A stretch of 64,000 nt of DNA from Nitratiruptor tergarcus DSM 16512 (GCF_027946175.1 NZ_AP026671.1:620001-684000); one strand, 5' to 3'. Positions 17,294 through 26,502 are shown, counted from the first letter of the stretch. The notes: a model not told the origin generated them from the letters alone. Program-made: numbers and translations.

Positions 17294-18638
17294 TATGCTC
17301 CTCTTTTTTTAAATTTATGTATTGATCATTGAGTTTTTGGATGAAGTGTTTTGAAGCATTAATAAGAGAAGAGAGCTTTTCTTCAATCTTTTTTCTATTG
17401 AGAAAGCTACCTGCAAGTAAATAGGGTTTTACCCAACGTGTATGTTTTATAAAAGCCTTTTTTATTGTACTATTTTCTATTTTCTTACTCATATAAGAAG
17501 ATATTACAGATTTTAATTTAAAATGTGCTGTAAGAAATATAAGAAAGAATAGGAAAATAAAAAGGTAATTGCTGTAAGAAAAATCGATTATGTTTGCAAG
17601 ATAATAAGAAATTCCGCCAACTATTACTATAAGAACTATATCAATAACAAGCATTGTAATTTTAAAAGTCGAGAGTTTTTCTTTTAAAGGTTCAATCTGC
17701 TCAATGATCTCTTTTGCTCGTGTTTCAATATTTTTTGCTATCCGATAAGCCCTATCGATAATAACTTTTTCCATTTTTTCAGTTATTGCGCTGAGATCTT
17801 CATCCTTTTTCTTTTTAAGCCGTTGGGCAAGTTCTGGATCCTCTATATGTGCTAATGACTCATTGTAGATTGCATAAAACTTTCCGCTTACAATTCCTTT
17901 TTGACTCAGTGCTCTTTGCCAAGCACCTATAATCTCTTCAAGATTATCCTCTTTTGCACAGGTATCAATCTGATTGAGTATATAGAGAACTTTATCTGCA
18001 TCAGTATGGGTAATAGCTGTTTGTACAAGATGATTGAGAGTGTCACGCATAGCACCAGGTTCTGGATGACGAGCATCAAAAAAGATAAGCACTAAATCGG
18101 AGAGATCTATTATATGACTTGTAATACGAAGGATTGCATCTCTTTGCACATCTGCATCAAATCCAGGAGAATCTATGAGGATTTTTCCTTTGATTTTGTC
18201 ACTCTTTACAGCTTTAAGTTGGAGGTAGCGATTAATATTTTTATCATTTGGATCAAGCTTTTCTATCTGCGTCGAGATATTATAAAAAGGAAAACGGGGA
18301 TCTGCATCTAGGGCTACTCCAGGAAGAGTCGTGATCTCCTCGTTTTTAGAATAGCAAATAACAGTAAATTTATCATCTACTGCTTGATTTCCGGTATTTT
18401 GCACCTTTTTCCCAAGATATTCATTAATAAAACTTGACTTTCCTGCACTAAATGTACCAAGTATTGCAATCAGAGGCCACCAAGATATTGATGCAGTATA
18501 TGTTTCATTTTTATCTAAAAAGCCAATACTCCTCGCAATAGTATCAAGATCTCTATATCTATCAATGACCTCAACAAGAAGAGGATTTTCCTCAGCTAAA
18601 TGCTCTTTGAGTTTTATATAGCGCTCTTTTGGAGTCAT
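17280..18638 (-). CDS. Dynamin-like membrane GTPase
   Basis: A 452-residue GTPase. G1 is GTFSAGKSS at 61-69, G3 is DSPGFDAD, followed by a stretch common to bacterial dynamins (DLVLIFFDARHPEPG), and G4 is NQID. Two adjacent hydrophobic segments (starting about residues 318 and 345) form a hairpin or pair of membrane passes. The remainder is helical and charged. By family it may bind and remodel the inner membrane. Many Campylobacterota have a tandem pair of larger dynamin-like genes; here a single shorter gene is present. Its 3' end overlaps the reductase gene by 14 bp. Confidence 0.82.
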   Translation of the reverse strand: MTPKERYIKLKEHLAEENPLLVEVIDRYRDLDTIARSIGFLDKNETYTASISWWPLIAILGTFSAGKSSFINEYLGKKVQNTGNQAVDDKFTVICYSKNEEITTLPGVALDADPRFPFYNISTQIEKLDPNDKNINRYLQLKAVKSDKIKGKILIDSPGFDADVQRDAILRITSHIIDLSDLVLIFFDARHPEPGAMRDTLNHLVQTAITHTDADKVLYILNQIDTCAKEDNLEEIIGAWQRALSQKGIVSGKFYAIYNESLAHIEDPELAQRLKKKKDEDLSAITEKMEKVIIDRAYRIAKNIETRAKEIIEQIEPLKEKLSTFKITMLVIDIVLIVIVGGISYYLANIIDFSYSNYLFIFLFFLIFLTAHFKLKSVISSYMSKKIENSTIKKAFIKHTRWVKPYLLAGSFLNRKKIEEKLSSLINASKHFIQKLNDQYINLKKEEHITEA

Positions 18639-18768
18639 TTACTTCCTTTTTTGTTTTAAAGTATAGCAAAACGATAAATCCGATGCAATTTAGTAATTTA
18701 ATGAAGAAAACTTGATACAATATGACTAAATATGATAAAATCTTCAAAAAAATTTTGAGGAGGTGTAT

Positions 18769-20568
18769 ATGGCAAAACACCATTTTGAAGCAGAAGTAAG
18801 TAAACTTTTACATATTGTTATTCACTCACTCTATACTAATAAAGAGATATTTTTGCGAGAACTCATCTCAAACGCTTCTGATGCAATCGATAAACTGCAT
18901 CTATTGAGTCTAACTGAAGAGAAATATAAAGAGTTTGTTGCTGAGCCAAAAATTACAATCACTTTAGATGAGATTGAAAAGAGACTTATTGTGAGTGACA
19001 ATGGTATAGGAATGGATGATGTAGATTTGATTGAAAACCTCGGTACAATTGCAAAGAGTGGGACAAAGAAATTTTTGGAAGAGTTAGAAGAGAATAAGCA
19101 GAAAGAAAATCTTATCGGCCAATTTGGAGTAGGGTTCTACAGTGCTTTTATGGTTGCAAAGAGAGTAGAGGTAGTATCAAGAAAAGCAGGGGATGAGAAG
19201 GCCTGGATATGGGTGAGTGAGGCAAGTGGTGAGTTTGAAGTTGATGAAGCAAAGCGAGAAACTCACGGAACCGATGTAATCCTTTATCTACGCGAAGATG
19301 CTAAAGAGTTTTTGGATGAGTGGCGTATTAAAGAGATAGTCAAAAAATATAGCGATCATATCCCATATAAAATCTATCTCAAAAAAGGTGACAAAGAGGA
19401 GCAGATTAATAGTGCAAAAGCTCTTTGGAAACTTAATAAGAGCGAAATAAAAGAAGAGGAGTATAAAGAGTTTTATAAAACTTTATCCCACGATATGCAA
19501 GATCCACTCTTTTGGATACATACAAAAGCTGAAGGAACATTGGAATATACTACACTCTTTTATATTCCAAGTGTAAGACCATTTGATCTTTTTAGAGCTG
19601 ATTATGAGCCTGGAGTAAAACTCTATGTCAAAAATGTTTTCATTATGCAAGATAGAGACCTTCTTCCAGCATATCTTCGTTTTGTAAGAGGGATTATTGA
19701 TGCTGAAGATTTACCATTAAACATATCAAGAGAGACTTTACAGTACAATGCTGTTTTGAGTAAAATCAAAAAAGCTTCTATCAGAAAAATTCTTACTGAA
19801 CTCAAAAAACTCAAAGAGAATGACAAAGAGAAATATATCAAGTTTTGGGATCTTTTTGGAAAAGTGATAAAAGAGGGGATTTTGAGTGATTTTGACAATA
19901 GAGAACTCATCAAAGAACTCATCCTCTTTAAAACAAGTAAGAGTAATTCTTATATAGATTTTGCAACCTATGTAAAAAATATGAAAGAGCATCAAAAATC
20001 AATCTACTATTTAATTGGGAGTGAGCAAAAAGATTCTCCACTCCTTGATAGATTCAAAAAAGAGGATTTTGAAGTAATATTTTTCAGTGATGATATAGAT
20101 TCTCTTATAGTACCTGCACTAGAGAGTTATAAAGAAAAAAGACTCAAATCTATTGCGAGTACAGAAGCAGATGAGGATTTTGAAGAGGTATCTTTGGATG
20201 AAGCGAAATATAGTGATTTGTTAAGAGCATTGAAAGAGGGTCTTAAAGAAAAAGTAAAAGATGTAAAACTCTCAGCAAGATTAACTGAATATCCTGTATG
20301 TCTTGTGTATGATAAAAACGATCCAGAGTATCAAACTGCAATGCTCTTGCAGCAAATGGGTGAGTATGCAGTGAAACCGCAGCCGATTTTAGAGATAAAT
20401 CCTCATCATGAAATATTTACAAAGCTTCTTTTGAAAAATGATATGAAGAGTGTGGAAAATATAGCACTGCTACTCTATAACGAAGCAAGAATATTAGAGG
20501 GTATGGAAGTAGATGATCCTGCAAATACCGCAAAAGCTCTCAATACACTTATCTCACAATCCCTTTAA
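18769..20568 (+). CDS. htpG: Chaperone HtpG (Hsp90)
   Basis: A 599-residue Hsp90. The GHKL ATP-binding motifs are present: ELISNASDAIDKL, DNGIGMD, GTIAKSGTKKF and IGQFGVGFYSAF. The middle domain includes the DLPLNISRETLQ block. The chosen start is the ATG at 18769, preceded at six bases by a strong GAGGAGG. An in-frame GTG at 18763 lies too close to that site. HtpG assists folding of client proteins under heat stress. The cbpA and hspR genes lie close downstream, making a heat-shock neighbourhood. Confidence 0.97.
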   Translation: MAKHHFEAEVSKLLHIVIHSLYTNKEIFLRELISNASDAIDKLHLLSLTEEKYKEFVAEPKITITLDEIEKRLIVSDNGIGMDDVDLIENLGTIAKSGTKKFLEELEENKQKENLIGQFGVGFYSAFMVAKRVEVVSRKAGDEKAWIWVSEASGEFEVDEAKRETHGTDVILYLREDAKEFLDEWRIKEIVKKYSDHIPYKIYLKKGDKEEQINSAKALWKLNKSEIKEEEYKEFYKTLSHDMQDPLFWIHTKAEGTLEYTTLFYIPSVRPFDLFRADYEPGVKLYVKNVFIMQDRDLLPAYLRFVRGIIDAEDLPLNISRETLQYNAVLSKIKKASIRKILTELKKLKENDKEKYIKFWDLFGKVIKEGILSDFDNRELIKELILFKTSKSNSYIDFATYVKNMKEHQKSIYYLIGSEQKDSPLLDRFKKEDFEVIFFSDDIDSLIVPALESYKEKRLKSIASTEADEDFEEVSLDEAKYSDLLRALKEGLKEKVKDVKLSARLTEYPVCLVYDKNDPEYQTAMLLQQMGEYAVKPQPILEINPHHEIFTKLLLKNDMKSVENIALLLYNEARILEGMEVDDPANTAKALNTLISQSL

Positions 20569-20581
20569 GGCCTCTCGCCTT
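20567..20581 (+). terminator. Possible weak terminator after htpG
   Basis: A short inverted repeat, AAGGC with a 5-base loop and GCCTT, starts within the htpG stop codon and is followed by TTCTTTCTT. The stem is only 5 bp, so efficiency is doubtful. Confidence 0.35.
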
Positions 20582-20645
20582 TCTTTCTTATAAGATTTAC
20601 TTGCTACTTCTTATGTTATAATGAAGAAAAAAAGAGGTTTGCAAT

Positions 20646-21026
20646 ATGGAATCTTATGGAGATCGTATAAAAAAGATACGGCAGGAATTAGGACTATCAC
20701 AAAGTGAACTAGCACAAAAGCTTGGTATTCATAAACAGATGGTAAGTGATGTTGAAAGAGGCAAACAAAAAAGTTTCAATCCGCAAATAGAAAAAAAACT
20801 CATATCCCTTTTTTCACTCAATCCCCATTGGCTTTTAGAGGGGAGGGGAGAGATGTTTATGAAAGATGTTTCCTCTTCCGAAAATGGGAGTACGCAAGAT
20901 ACCTATGAAACATTGAGTGATGAAGAGAGAGTTTTACTGCGATACTTTCGCGAGAGTCCAGCACACGAGAGACTACAAATCCTTGCATGTATCATGCAAT
21001 GTCTCGCACAACATAAAAAAAGTTAG
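20646..21026 (+). CDS. XRE family helix-turn-helix regulator
   Basis: A 126-residue protein. Residues 5-65 are a Cro/CI-type HTH: RIKKIRQELGLSQSELAQKL, then HKQMVSDVERGKQ. The next stretch, LFSLNPHWLLEGRGEMF, is common in stand-alone repressors of this type. A C-terminal part (about 90-126) is predicted helical and may dimerise. A TATAAT at 20617-20622 is a good -10 candidate. It lies between htpG and the cbpA-hspR pair on the same strand. Targets are unknown. Confidence 0.85.
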   Translation: MESYGDRIKKIRQELGLSQSELAQKLGIHKQMVSDVERGKQKSFNPQIEKKLISLFSLNPHWLLEGRGEMFMKDVSSSENGSTQDTYETLSDEERVLLRYFRESPAHERLQILACIMQCLAQHKKS

Positions 21027-21049
21027 CAAACTTTACTTTAAAGATATTA

Positions 21050-21068
21050 CTAAATTTGATTGATTTAG
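21050..21068. promoter_or_regulatory. Inverted repeat upstream of cbpA-hspR, candidate HspR operator
   Basis: A perfect 6-7-6 inverted repeat, CTAAAT / ATTTAG, lies just upstream of a TATAAT hexamer (21084-21089) in the cbpA promoter region. HspR repressors are known to bind inverted repeats in the promoters of their own operons. A related half site, GACTAAATATGAT, occurs upstream of htpG near 18723-18737. Assignment to HspR is inference. Confidence 0.4.
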
Positions 21069-21119
21069 ACTAAAATTTTATGTTATAATCACAATAAAAA
21101 AATTATGAGGAGGATACCA

Positions 21120-22016
21120 TTGAGTAAAAGTTTATATGAGACATTGGGTGTCTCTCCAAATGCCTCTGCAGATGAAATAAAAAAAGCTTATCGAAAATTA
21201 GCACGAAAATATCACCCAGATATCTGTAAAGAAGCAGAGTGTGAAGAGAAATTTAAAGAGATTAATGCTGCTTATGAAATTTTGAGCGATCCTGAAAAAC
21301 GTAAGCAGTATGATCAGTATGGTGATGCAATGTTCGGTGGTCAAAACTTCCACGATTTTGCGCAGCAGAATTTTCAAGGGGGAGTAGATCTCGATGAGAT
21401 TTTGCGATCTATTTTTGGAGGAGGTGGATTTGGCGGATTCTCCTCTGGAGGCTTTGGAAGATCTAGTGGTTTTGGTGGTTTTGAAGAGTTTGTACATCCT
21501 GACCTTGATATTCATGCAAAAATCACTATCCCTTTTCGAACGGCAATTTTGGGGGGAACGCACTCAATAAGCATAAATGGCGAGACCTTTGATGTGAGAA
21601 TTCCTCCGGGCGTGAAAAATGGGGATACATTGCGCATTCGTGGAAAAGGTAAAAGTTACAACGGTAAAAGAGGCGATCTTTTACTCAAAGTAGAAGTTGC
21701 AAAAGATCCTGAGTATGAGCGCATAGGCAACGATCTCTACAAGCGTATAGATATTCCTCTTAAAACTGCTATGTTTGGAGGGAAAGTAAAAGTTGATACA
21801 CTTGAAAAAGAGATTACCCTTAAAGTTCCAAAGAACACTAAATGTGGCCAAAAATTTCGTGTAAAAGGCCTTGGAGCAATGGATAGGAAGACAAAAACAA
21901 AAGGAGATCTCTATTTAGAAGCCAATATTGTATTACCAAAAGTAGAAGAGCTCGATCCTGAGCTTGCAAAAATGATGGAGGAGAAACTTCCAGGAGGTGA
22001 AAATGCATCCGTATGA
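21120..22016 (+). CDS. cbpA: CbpA-type DnaJ co-chaperone
   Basis: A 298-residue class II J-domain protein. The start chosen is TTG at 21120, because a GAGGAGGA ribosome site sits just upstream and overlaps an in-frame ATG at 21105. The J domain has YHPD at residues 31-34. A Gly/Phe-rich linker follows (about 75-115), then the C-terminal substrate-binding domain. The Cys-rich zinc finger of DnaJ is absent. It stimulates DnaK. Its 3' end overlaps hspR by 14 bp, the arrangement seen in several Campylobacterota (cbpA-hspR). Confidence 0.93.
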   Translation: MSKSLYETLGVSPNASADEIKKAYRKLARKYHPDICKEAECEEKFKEINAAYEILSDPEKRKQYDQYGDAMFGGQNFHDFAQQNFQGGVDLDEILRSIFGGGGFGGFSSGGFGRSSGFGGFEEFVHPDLDIHAKITIPFRTAILGGTHSISINGETFDVRIPPGVKNGDTLRIRGKGKSYNGKRGDLLLKVEVAKDPEYERIGNDLYKRIDIPLKTAMFGGKVKVDTLEKEITLKVPKNTKCGQKFRVKGLGAMDRKTKTKGDLYLEANIVLPKVEELDPELAKMMEEKLPGGENASV

Positions 22017-22383
22017 TGAACCGGTTTATCTTATAAGTGTTGTGGCCAAAGTACTCAATATTCATCCACAAACCCTCAGGCAGTATGAAAGAGAAGGGCT
22101 GATATCCCCATCAAGAACTGAGGGTAAAACAAGACTCTATTCACAAAAAGATATCGATAGAATCAAAACAATCTTACGCCTTACAAGAGAGCTTGGGGTT
22201 AATTTAGCTGGAGTGGATATTATTTTGCGTCTTAAAGAGCAGATGCAAGAGATGGAAAAAGAGATAGAGTATCTGCGAAGTGAGCTGCAAAAATATGAAG
22301 AGGGCATGGCAGTTCCCAAAAATAGGGCAGTAGTAAAGAAAAATTATAATACAGAAATAATTATTTTTGAGGAGAAAGAGTAA
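22003..22383 (+). CDS. hspR: MerR-family heat-shock repressor HspR
   Basis: A 126-residue protein with the start set at ATG 22003 behind AGGAGGTGA; an upstream GTG lies within that ribosome site. Residues about 8-75 are a MerR-type winged helix ([31 protein letters not shown]), followed by a coiled coil ([19 protein letters not shown]). HspR is known to repress chaperone operons with DnaK or CbpA help. Translationally coupled to cbpA. It ends 3 bp from the convergent murA stop. Confidence 0.92.
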   Translation: MHPYDEPVYLISVVAKVLNIHPQTLRQYEREGLISPSRTEGKTRLYSQKDIDRIKTILRLTRELGVNLAGVDIILRLKEQMQEMEKEIEYLRSELQKYEEGMAVPKNRAVVKKNYNTEIIIFEEKE

Positions 22384-22386
22384 GAT

Positions 22387-23649
22387 TTACTCTTTGAGCC
22401 TTTCAATATCTGCCCCAAGCCTGCTGAGCTTAGATTCTAATTTTTCGTATCCGCGATCAAGATGGTAGATACGGTGGATATTGCTCGTACCTTGTGCTGC
22501 AAGAGCCGCTAAAACAAGGGCACTACTTGCTCGCAGATCTGTTGCCATAACATCAGCCCCATAAAGCTCCGTAGGGCCTATAACGGTAGCAATGTTGCCT
22601 TTGAGTTGGATATTTGCTCCAAAGCGTCTTAGCTCACTTACATGCATGAAGCGATTTTCAAAAAGACGCTCTTCAATGATAGATGTGCCTTGCGCTAAAA
22701 GAGCAAGAGCCATAAACTGCGCTTGCATATCGGTTGGAAAGCCAGGATATTCACTTGTAACAATTTCAATTGGATTGACTTTGGAGGCTGGAAGAATTGT
22801 CATATTTGTATCTTGAATCTCTATTCCAAAGCCCATCTGTTGGAGTTTGATTGTAATGCTTTCAAGATGCTCGGGTAAAACGTTGTGGAGTGTAATAGGA
22901 GAGTTTGTAATCGCACCAGCACATAGATATGTTCCAGCTTCTATGCGATCAGGGATCACATGAATTGCATCTATTTCAAGCAGTTCACCATCAGTTCCAG
23001 TAATCTGCAGCTCATCACTTCCTATACCTTCAATCTCTACACCACTTTTTTGTAAAACTTCACATAGTTGTACTACCTCTGGCTCTTTTGCTGCATTGAT
23101 AATTGTAGTTTTTCCTTTTGCTAAGGCAGCTGCCATAAGGATATTTTCTGTACCAGTGACGGTGATCTTATCAAATACTATATGAGTACCTTTTAGTCCT
23201 TTTGGAGCTAGAGCGTGAACATATCCACCTTTAATTGAAATTGAAGCTCCCATTTGCTCAAGAGCCTTGAGGTGAAGATCGATAGGTCTTTGACCTATAG
23301 CGCATCCTCCAGGCAAACTTACTTCACAATGGCCAAAACGAGCAAGTAGAGGTCCCAATACGAGAATAGAAGCACGCATAGTGCGTACAATATCGTAAGT
23401 GGCTGTAGTGGAGTTAATGGATGTAGTATCAATGAGTGCACTGTTGGTATTGTAGATATACTTGGCTCCAAGATTATCTAAGAGTTTAAGGAGTGTACGA
23501 ATATCACGTACATCTGGAAGATTATCTATTTTGACGCTTTTTTTTGCTAAGATTGTAGCTGCTATAAGAGGTAGCGCGGCATTTTTTGCTCCAGAAATTG
23601 CTACACTTCCTTGTAATTTTTTACCACCTTTAACCCTTAAATAATCCAT
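22387..23649 (-). CDS. murA: UDP-N-acetylglucosamine 1-carboxyvinyltransferase
   Basis: A 420-residue EPSP-synthase-fold enzyme for the first committed step of peptidoglycan synthesis: enolpyruvyl transfer from PEP to UDP-GlcNAc. [16 protein letters not shown] is at the N-terminus, and the catalytic loop [11 protein letters not shown] holds Cys116. That cysteine implies usual sensitivity to fosfomycin. Length and motifs are full. The gene stands alone on the minus strand, convergent with hspR. Confidence 0.97.
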   Translation of the reverse strand: MDYLRVKGGKKLQGSVAISGAKNAALPLIAATILAKKSVKIDNLPDVRDIRTLLKLLDNLGAKYIYNTNSALIDTTSINSTTATYDIVRTMRASILVLGPLLARFGHCEVSLPGGCAIGQRPIDLHLKALEQMGASISIKGGYVHALAPKGLKGTHIVFDKITVTGTENILMAAALAKGKTTIINAAKEPEVVQLCEVLQKSGVEIEGIGSDELQITGTDGELLEIDAIHVIPDRIEAGTYLCAGAITNSPITLHNVLPEHLESITIKLQQMGFGIEIQDTNMTILPASKVNPIEIVTSEYPGFPTDMQAQFMALALLAQGTSIIEERLFENRFMHVSELRRFGANIQLKGNIATVIGPTELYGADVMATDLRASSALVLAALAAQGTSNIHRIYHLDRGYEKLESKLSRLGADIERLKE

Positions 23650-23717
23650 AGAGCCCCTTTTTTAAAGGAAATTATACTACAATACTGCTTGATATTATTT
23701 AATATTATGGAGAGAGG

Positions 23718-24131
23718 ATGGAAAGTATCAAAAGAGTAGAGGAGCTTTTGAGCTCTTTAAAGACGACAAATAGTATAAGAATAAAAAACAAAAAGAGAGT
23801 ATGTGAGCTTTTTGAAGAGTTGGGACTTAACGAAAAGGTAGTGGATTGTGATGAACTTTTCAGTTTTGTTGCAATAAATCTTATGGGAATTTCTTTACAA
23901 AGAGAGACCCTTGGAGAGGTTCAGCCGAAGCGTTATGCACAGATCATTGGAATTAAAAAGAGCGATAAAGGAACAAGAAATATAAATCTTCGCTATTTTG
24001 GTAGAGCGGAATTTATTGAAGAGATACTCAAAGATAAAATAGTTGAGTTTGTGCTTCGTTGGAGATTGGAAAAGAGTTTTAGGAGTGTAGACCACTATAA
24101 AGATCTTTTAGGAGTAAAATTTGAAAAGTAA
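23718..24131 (+). CDS. Conserved hypothetical protein
   Basis: A 137-residue soluble protein that I do not recognise. It starts MESIKRVEELLSSLKTTNSI after a GAGAGG ribosome site. It is highly charged, with no signal peptide, membrane segment or clear motif. The middle reads QPKRYAQIIGIKKSDKGTRN. It overlaps the next gene (methyltransferase) by 11 bp and probably forms a two-gene unit with it. Coding is supported by this coupling and by its length; function is unknown. Confidence 0.65.
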   Translation: MESIKRVEELLSSLKTTNSIRIKNKKRVCELFEELGLNEKVVDCDELFSFVAINLMGISLQRETLGEVQPKRYAQIIGIKKSDKGTRNINLRYFGRAEFIEEILKDKIVEFVLRWRLEKSFRSVDHYKDLLGVKFEK

Positions 24132-24627
24132 ATGGGATGCACGATATAAAAACGCAACTACAATGCCACAGATAAATGATTTTCTTAAAAGATTTCTCCA
24201 TAAAGCTAAAAAAGGGGTAGCACTTGATATAGCTGCTGGAATGGGGCAGAATGCTCTGTTTTTAGCTGAGCATGGTTTTGAGGTGGATGCAGTTGATATT
24301 TCTGCAGTTGGATTACAAAATATACAAGGCATAGAGAATATCCACTGCTATGTAACTGATATACAAAAGTTTGCATTTCCAAAAAATCATTACACTGTCA
24401 TTTTAAATCTCAATTTTTTAGACCGCAGTATCTTTCAAGATGTAATTATCTCATTGCAAGAGGGTGGTCTGCTCTTTTTTCAAAGTTTTACACAAAAGTC
24501 ACATATGAATCTTCTCTTTTGTGTGGAGAAAAATGAGCTTTTGCAACAATTTAGTGATTTAGAGGTTTTGTATTATGAACTTTTTGATGATGAAAAAAGA
24601 GTTTTTATGTTGGCTCGAAAGAGTTGA
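24121..24627 (+). CDS. Class I SAM-dependent methyltransferase (TehB-like)
   Basis: A 168-residue protein starting at TTG 24121, inside the end of the upstream gene. It begins WDARYKNATTMPQINDFL and has motif I as ALDIAAGMGQNALFLAEHG, then VDAVDISAVGLQ as motif II. The following VILNLNFLDRSIF suits the small TehB-like class. The substrate is not evident. Its 3' end overlaps the convergent tetR-family gene by 23 bp. Confidence 0.8.
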   Translation: MKSKWDARYKNATTMPQINDFLKRFLHKAKKGVALDIAAGMGQNALFLAEHGFEVDAVDISAVGLQNIQGIENIHCYVTDIQKFAFPKNHYTVILNLNFLDRSIFQDVIISLQEGGLLFFQSFTQKSHMNLLFCVEKNELLQQFSDLEVLYYELFDDEKRVFMLARKS

Positions 24628-25246
24628 TACATACCCCTTCCCAGAAAAAATCTACATGTTTTTCAAATATTGTTGATAGGTGTGTAGTAGATCTGTTTTC
24701 CATTTTAAATAGAAGTATTTGGATGCGAAAATAGAAGAGGGGAGCAAAAAACTCTTGGGCAGTGAGCATAGGATCTCCACTTCTGATAAGCCCTTTTTGC
24801 ATCATGAGAAAAAAAGCTTCTGCAAGATTTTTTATATTTTTATCAAAAAAGTGTTCCAAAAACATCTTACGTACTTCGCTATTTTCCATAAGTTCCCAAA
24901 GTACAATGCGAAATAGTTTTTCATGTTTTGGATCAAAGCTAATGAGCTTGATAGTAGCAACATATTCATATAGATAGCGTTTACCTCTATGTGCATGCTC
25001 TTGAGGAGGTTTTTTGAGAAAAAAATTGTCAAAATCTGTTACAAAAAGTTTTTGCATTATCGCAAAAAATATCTCCTCTTTGTTTTTATAGTGATTATAG
25101 ATGGCACTCTCTCTCAAACCAACCTTTTTTGCTATCTTTCTCATGGAGGCTTTTTGATATCCCATTTGTGCAATAAGCTCTAAGGCGGCATCAAGTATTT
25201 TTTCTTTTGTGGACCCCTTTTTAATTGCCTCTATTTGCGCATCCAT
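24605..25246 (-). CDS. TetR/AcrR family transcriptional regulator
   Basis: A 213-residue protein. The N-terminal HTH is typical: KEKILDAALELIAQMGYQKAS, then MRKIAKKVGLRESAIYNHYKNKEEIF. The ligand-binding half is all-helical with no recognisable specificity. The ATG at 25246 follows a GGAAGG. Four operator-like palindromes begin about 19 bp upstream, in the gap shared with divergent xerH, so it probably represses itself and perhaps xerH or an unlinked gene. No transporter gene is adjacent. Confidence 0.88.
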   Translation of the reverse strand: MDAQIEAIKKGSTKEKILDAALELIAQMGYQKASMRKIAKKVGLRESAIYNHYKNKEEIFFAIMQKLFVTDFDNFFLKKPPQEHAHRGKRYLYEYVATIKLISFDPKHEKLFRIVLWELMENSEVRKMFLEHFFDKNIKNLAEAFFLMMQKGLIRSGDPMLTAQEFFAPLFYFRIQILLFKMENRSTTHLSTIFEKHVDFFWEGVCINSFEPT

Positions 25247-25264
25247 GGCCTTCCTTTAAATAAA

Positions 25265-25344
25265 TGAACACTTGTTAATAGCTATATGAACAACTGTTAA
25301 TGAATATATTAACGATTGTTAATTCATATATTAACATAAGTTCA
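25265..25344. promoter_or_regulatory. Four 14-bp palindromic operator sites at an exact 22-bp period
   Basis: Sites are TGAACACTTGTTAA (25265-25278), TGAACAACTGTTAA (25287-25300), TTAACGATTGTTAA (25309-25322) and TTAACATAAGTTCA (25331-25344). All fit T(G/T)AAC-N4-GTT(A/C)A, and starts are 22 bp apart, close to two DNA turns, so bound dimers would lie on one face. They sit directly upstream of the TetR-family gene. Binding by that regulator is inferred. Confidence 0.75.
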
Positions 25345-25403
25345 CTTAATGAGAAAATAGAGAATAGTTGTTATATAATAATAATAGGAACAGAAATAAA
25401 AGT

Positions 25404-25423
25404 TTGAAAATTATAGTTTTCAA
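25404..25423. other. Candidate dif site (chromosome dimer resolution) next to xerH
   Basis: A palindrome with 7-bp arms TTGAAAA / TTTTCAA around a 6-base centre TTATAG lies 27 bp before the xerH start. The 6-bp spacer between inverted arms is the layout of dif sites. The GAAAA..TATA..TTTTC core resembles difSL/difH sites used by single-recombinase Xer systems, as I recall them. Adjacency to the recombinase gene supports the call. Confidence 0.55.
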
Positions 25424-25449
25424 TACAAATATTGTAGAGAGGAATCTTC

Positions 25450-26502
25450 ATGAAATATGCTCTCGATTTTAAAGATGATTTTGCCCAAACTCTTCGTTTT
25501 TGGATTGAGAGATATATACGATTTAAGCTTACTTCTTTGTCCAATAGACAAGTAAAAGATCAAGAAAAACTCTCTCAAGTTATACGTGCACTTACACTTG
25601 GTACAAAAGATATGGATGAACTTACAAAACTTGCTAAAACTGCAAGAAACGCTGGACTTATTGGAGTTAATACCTATTTTAAGCCATTAGAAAAGCTCTA
25701 TTACTATCTCAATAATCTTGGTTTAGCTTCTATGAAAGAGATTGATGAAGAAATGATAATAGACTTTTTGACCTCTACTACTGGAGGTTTAAGCGATGCT
25801 ACAAAGAAAAACTACCGTATCGCGATGATTAATTTTTTTGCTTATATTGATAAGAACAATGAAGATAGTCATATCTATGCTATTGAATTAAAAAACTGGG
25901 GAGGACTAAGAGGCAAAGCTGGGCAAAAGCTTCCAGTATATATGACTGAAGAAGAGATTGCACGATTTCTCCATGCATTGCAAACCTACCCTTTTAGAAG
26001 TGATGTAGCTGCGAGAAACCGCCTGGTAATAAAAATTATACTTTATACTGGAATTCGTGTTAGTGAAGCTATCAATTTAAAGGTAAAAGATATTATTCCA
26101 CAAGATAATGTATTTATGCTCAAAATAGTAGGCAAAGGGAATAAAATAAGAGTTGTTATGATAAAATCGGATAAAATTAAAAACGATCTTGATGAGTGGA
26201 TGCAAAAGAGAAGATGTGAAGATGGGTTATTATTGTGTAATAGTAGAGGAAAACCACTTACACAGGCATATATAAGCAGAATTGTAGAGCAGATACTTTT
26301 AAGTTGTGGTATCAAAAAAGAGAAAAATGGTGCGCATATGTTGCGTCACACTTTTGCTACCCTACTCTATAATAAAAGCAAAGATCTGGTTCTTGTGCAA
26401 GAGAGTTTGGGGCATGCAAGCCTTGATACCTCTCGTATATATACCCATTTTGATAAAGAGAGGCTCTATAAAGCTGCAAGCATACTAGATGATATTGAAT
26501 AA
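25450..26502 (+). CDS. xerH: Tyrosine recombinase XerH
   Basis: A 350-residue tyrosine recombinase of the Campylobacterota single-Xer type. The SAM-like N-terminal domain covers about 60-140. Catalytic residues are visible: Arg203 in TGIRVSEAINL, Lys229 in VGKGNK, His296 and Arg299 in HMLRHTFATLL, His322 in LGHASLDTS and Tyr331 in IYTHFD. It resolves chromosome dimers at dif. A dif-like palindrome lies just upstream. No phage or integron genes are nearby, which favours the housekeeping role. A chorismate mutase gene follows after 15 bp. Confidence 0.93.
   Translation: MKYALDFKDDFAQTLRFWIERYIRFKLTSLSNRQVKDQEKLSQVIRALTLGTKDMDELTKLAKTARNAGLIGVNTYFKPLEKLYYYLNNLGLASMKEIDEEMIIDFLTSTTGGLSDATKKNYRIAMINFFAYIDKNNEDSHIYAIELKNWGGLRGKAGQKLPVYMTEEEIARFLHALQTYPFRSDVAARNRLVIKIILYTGIRVSEAINLKVKDIIPQDNVFMLKIVGKGNKIRVVMIKSDKIKNDLDEWMQKRRCEDGLLLCNSRGKPLTQAYISRIVEQILLSCGIKKEKNGAHMLRHTFATLLYNKSKDLVLVQESLGHASLDTSRIYTHFDKERLYKAASILDDIE

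Noticed and set aside
17280-18638. GTPase gene with the reductase gene as a defence or stress pair
   Set aside because: The genes are convergent with a short 3' overlap; nothing links their function.
20646-22383. XRE regulator as a phage or toxin-antitoxin remnant
   Set aside because: No toxin partner, integrase or phage gene nearby; it sits among heat-shock genes.
25265-25344. Regular 22-bp repeats as a small CRISPR array
   Set aside because: Units are 14-bp palindromes with 8-bp AT-rich gaps, only four copies, no cas genes; operators fit far better.
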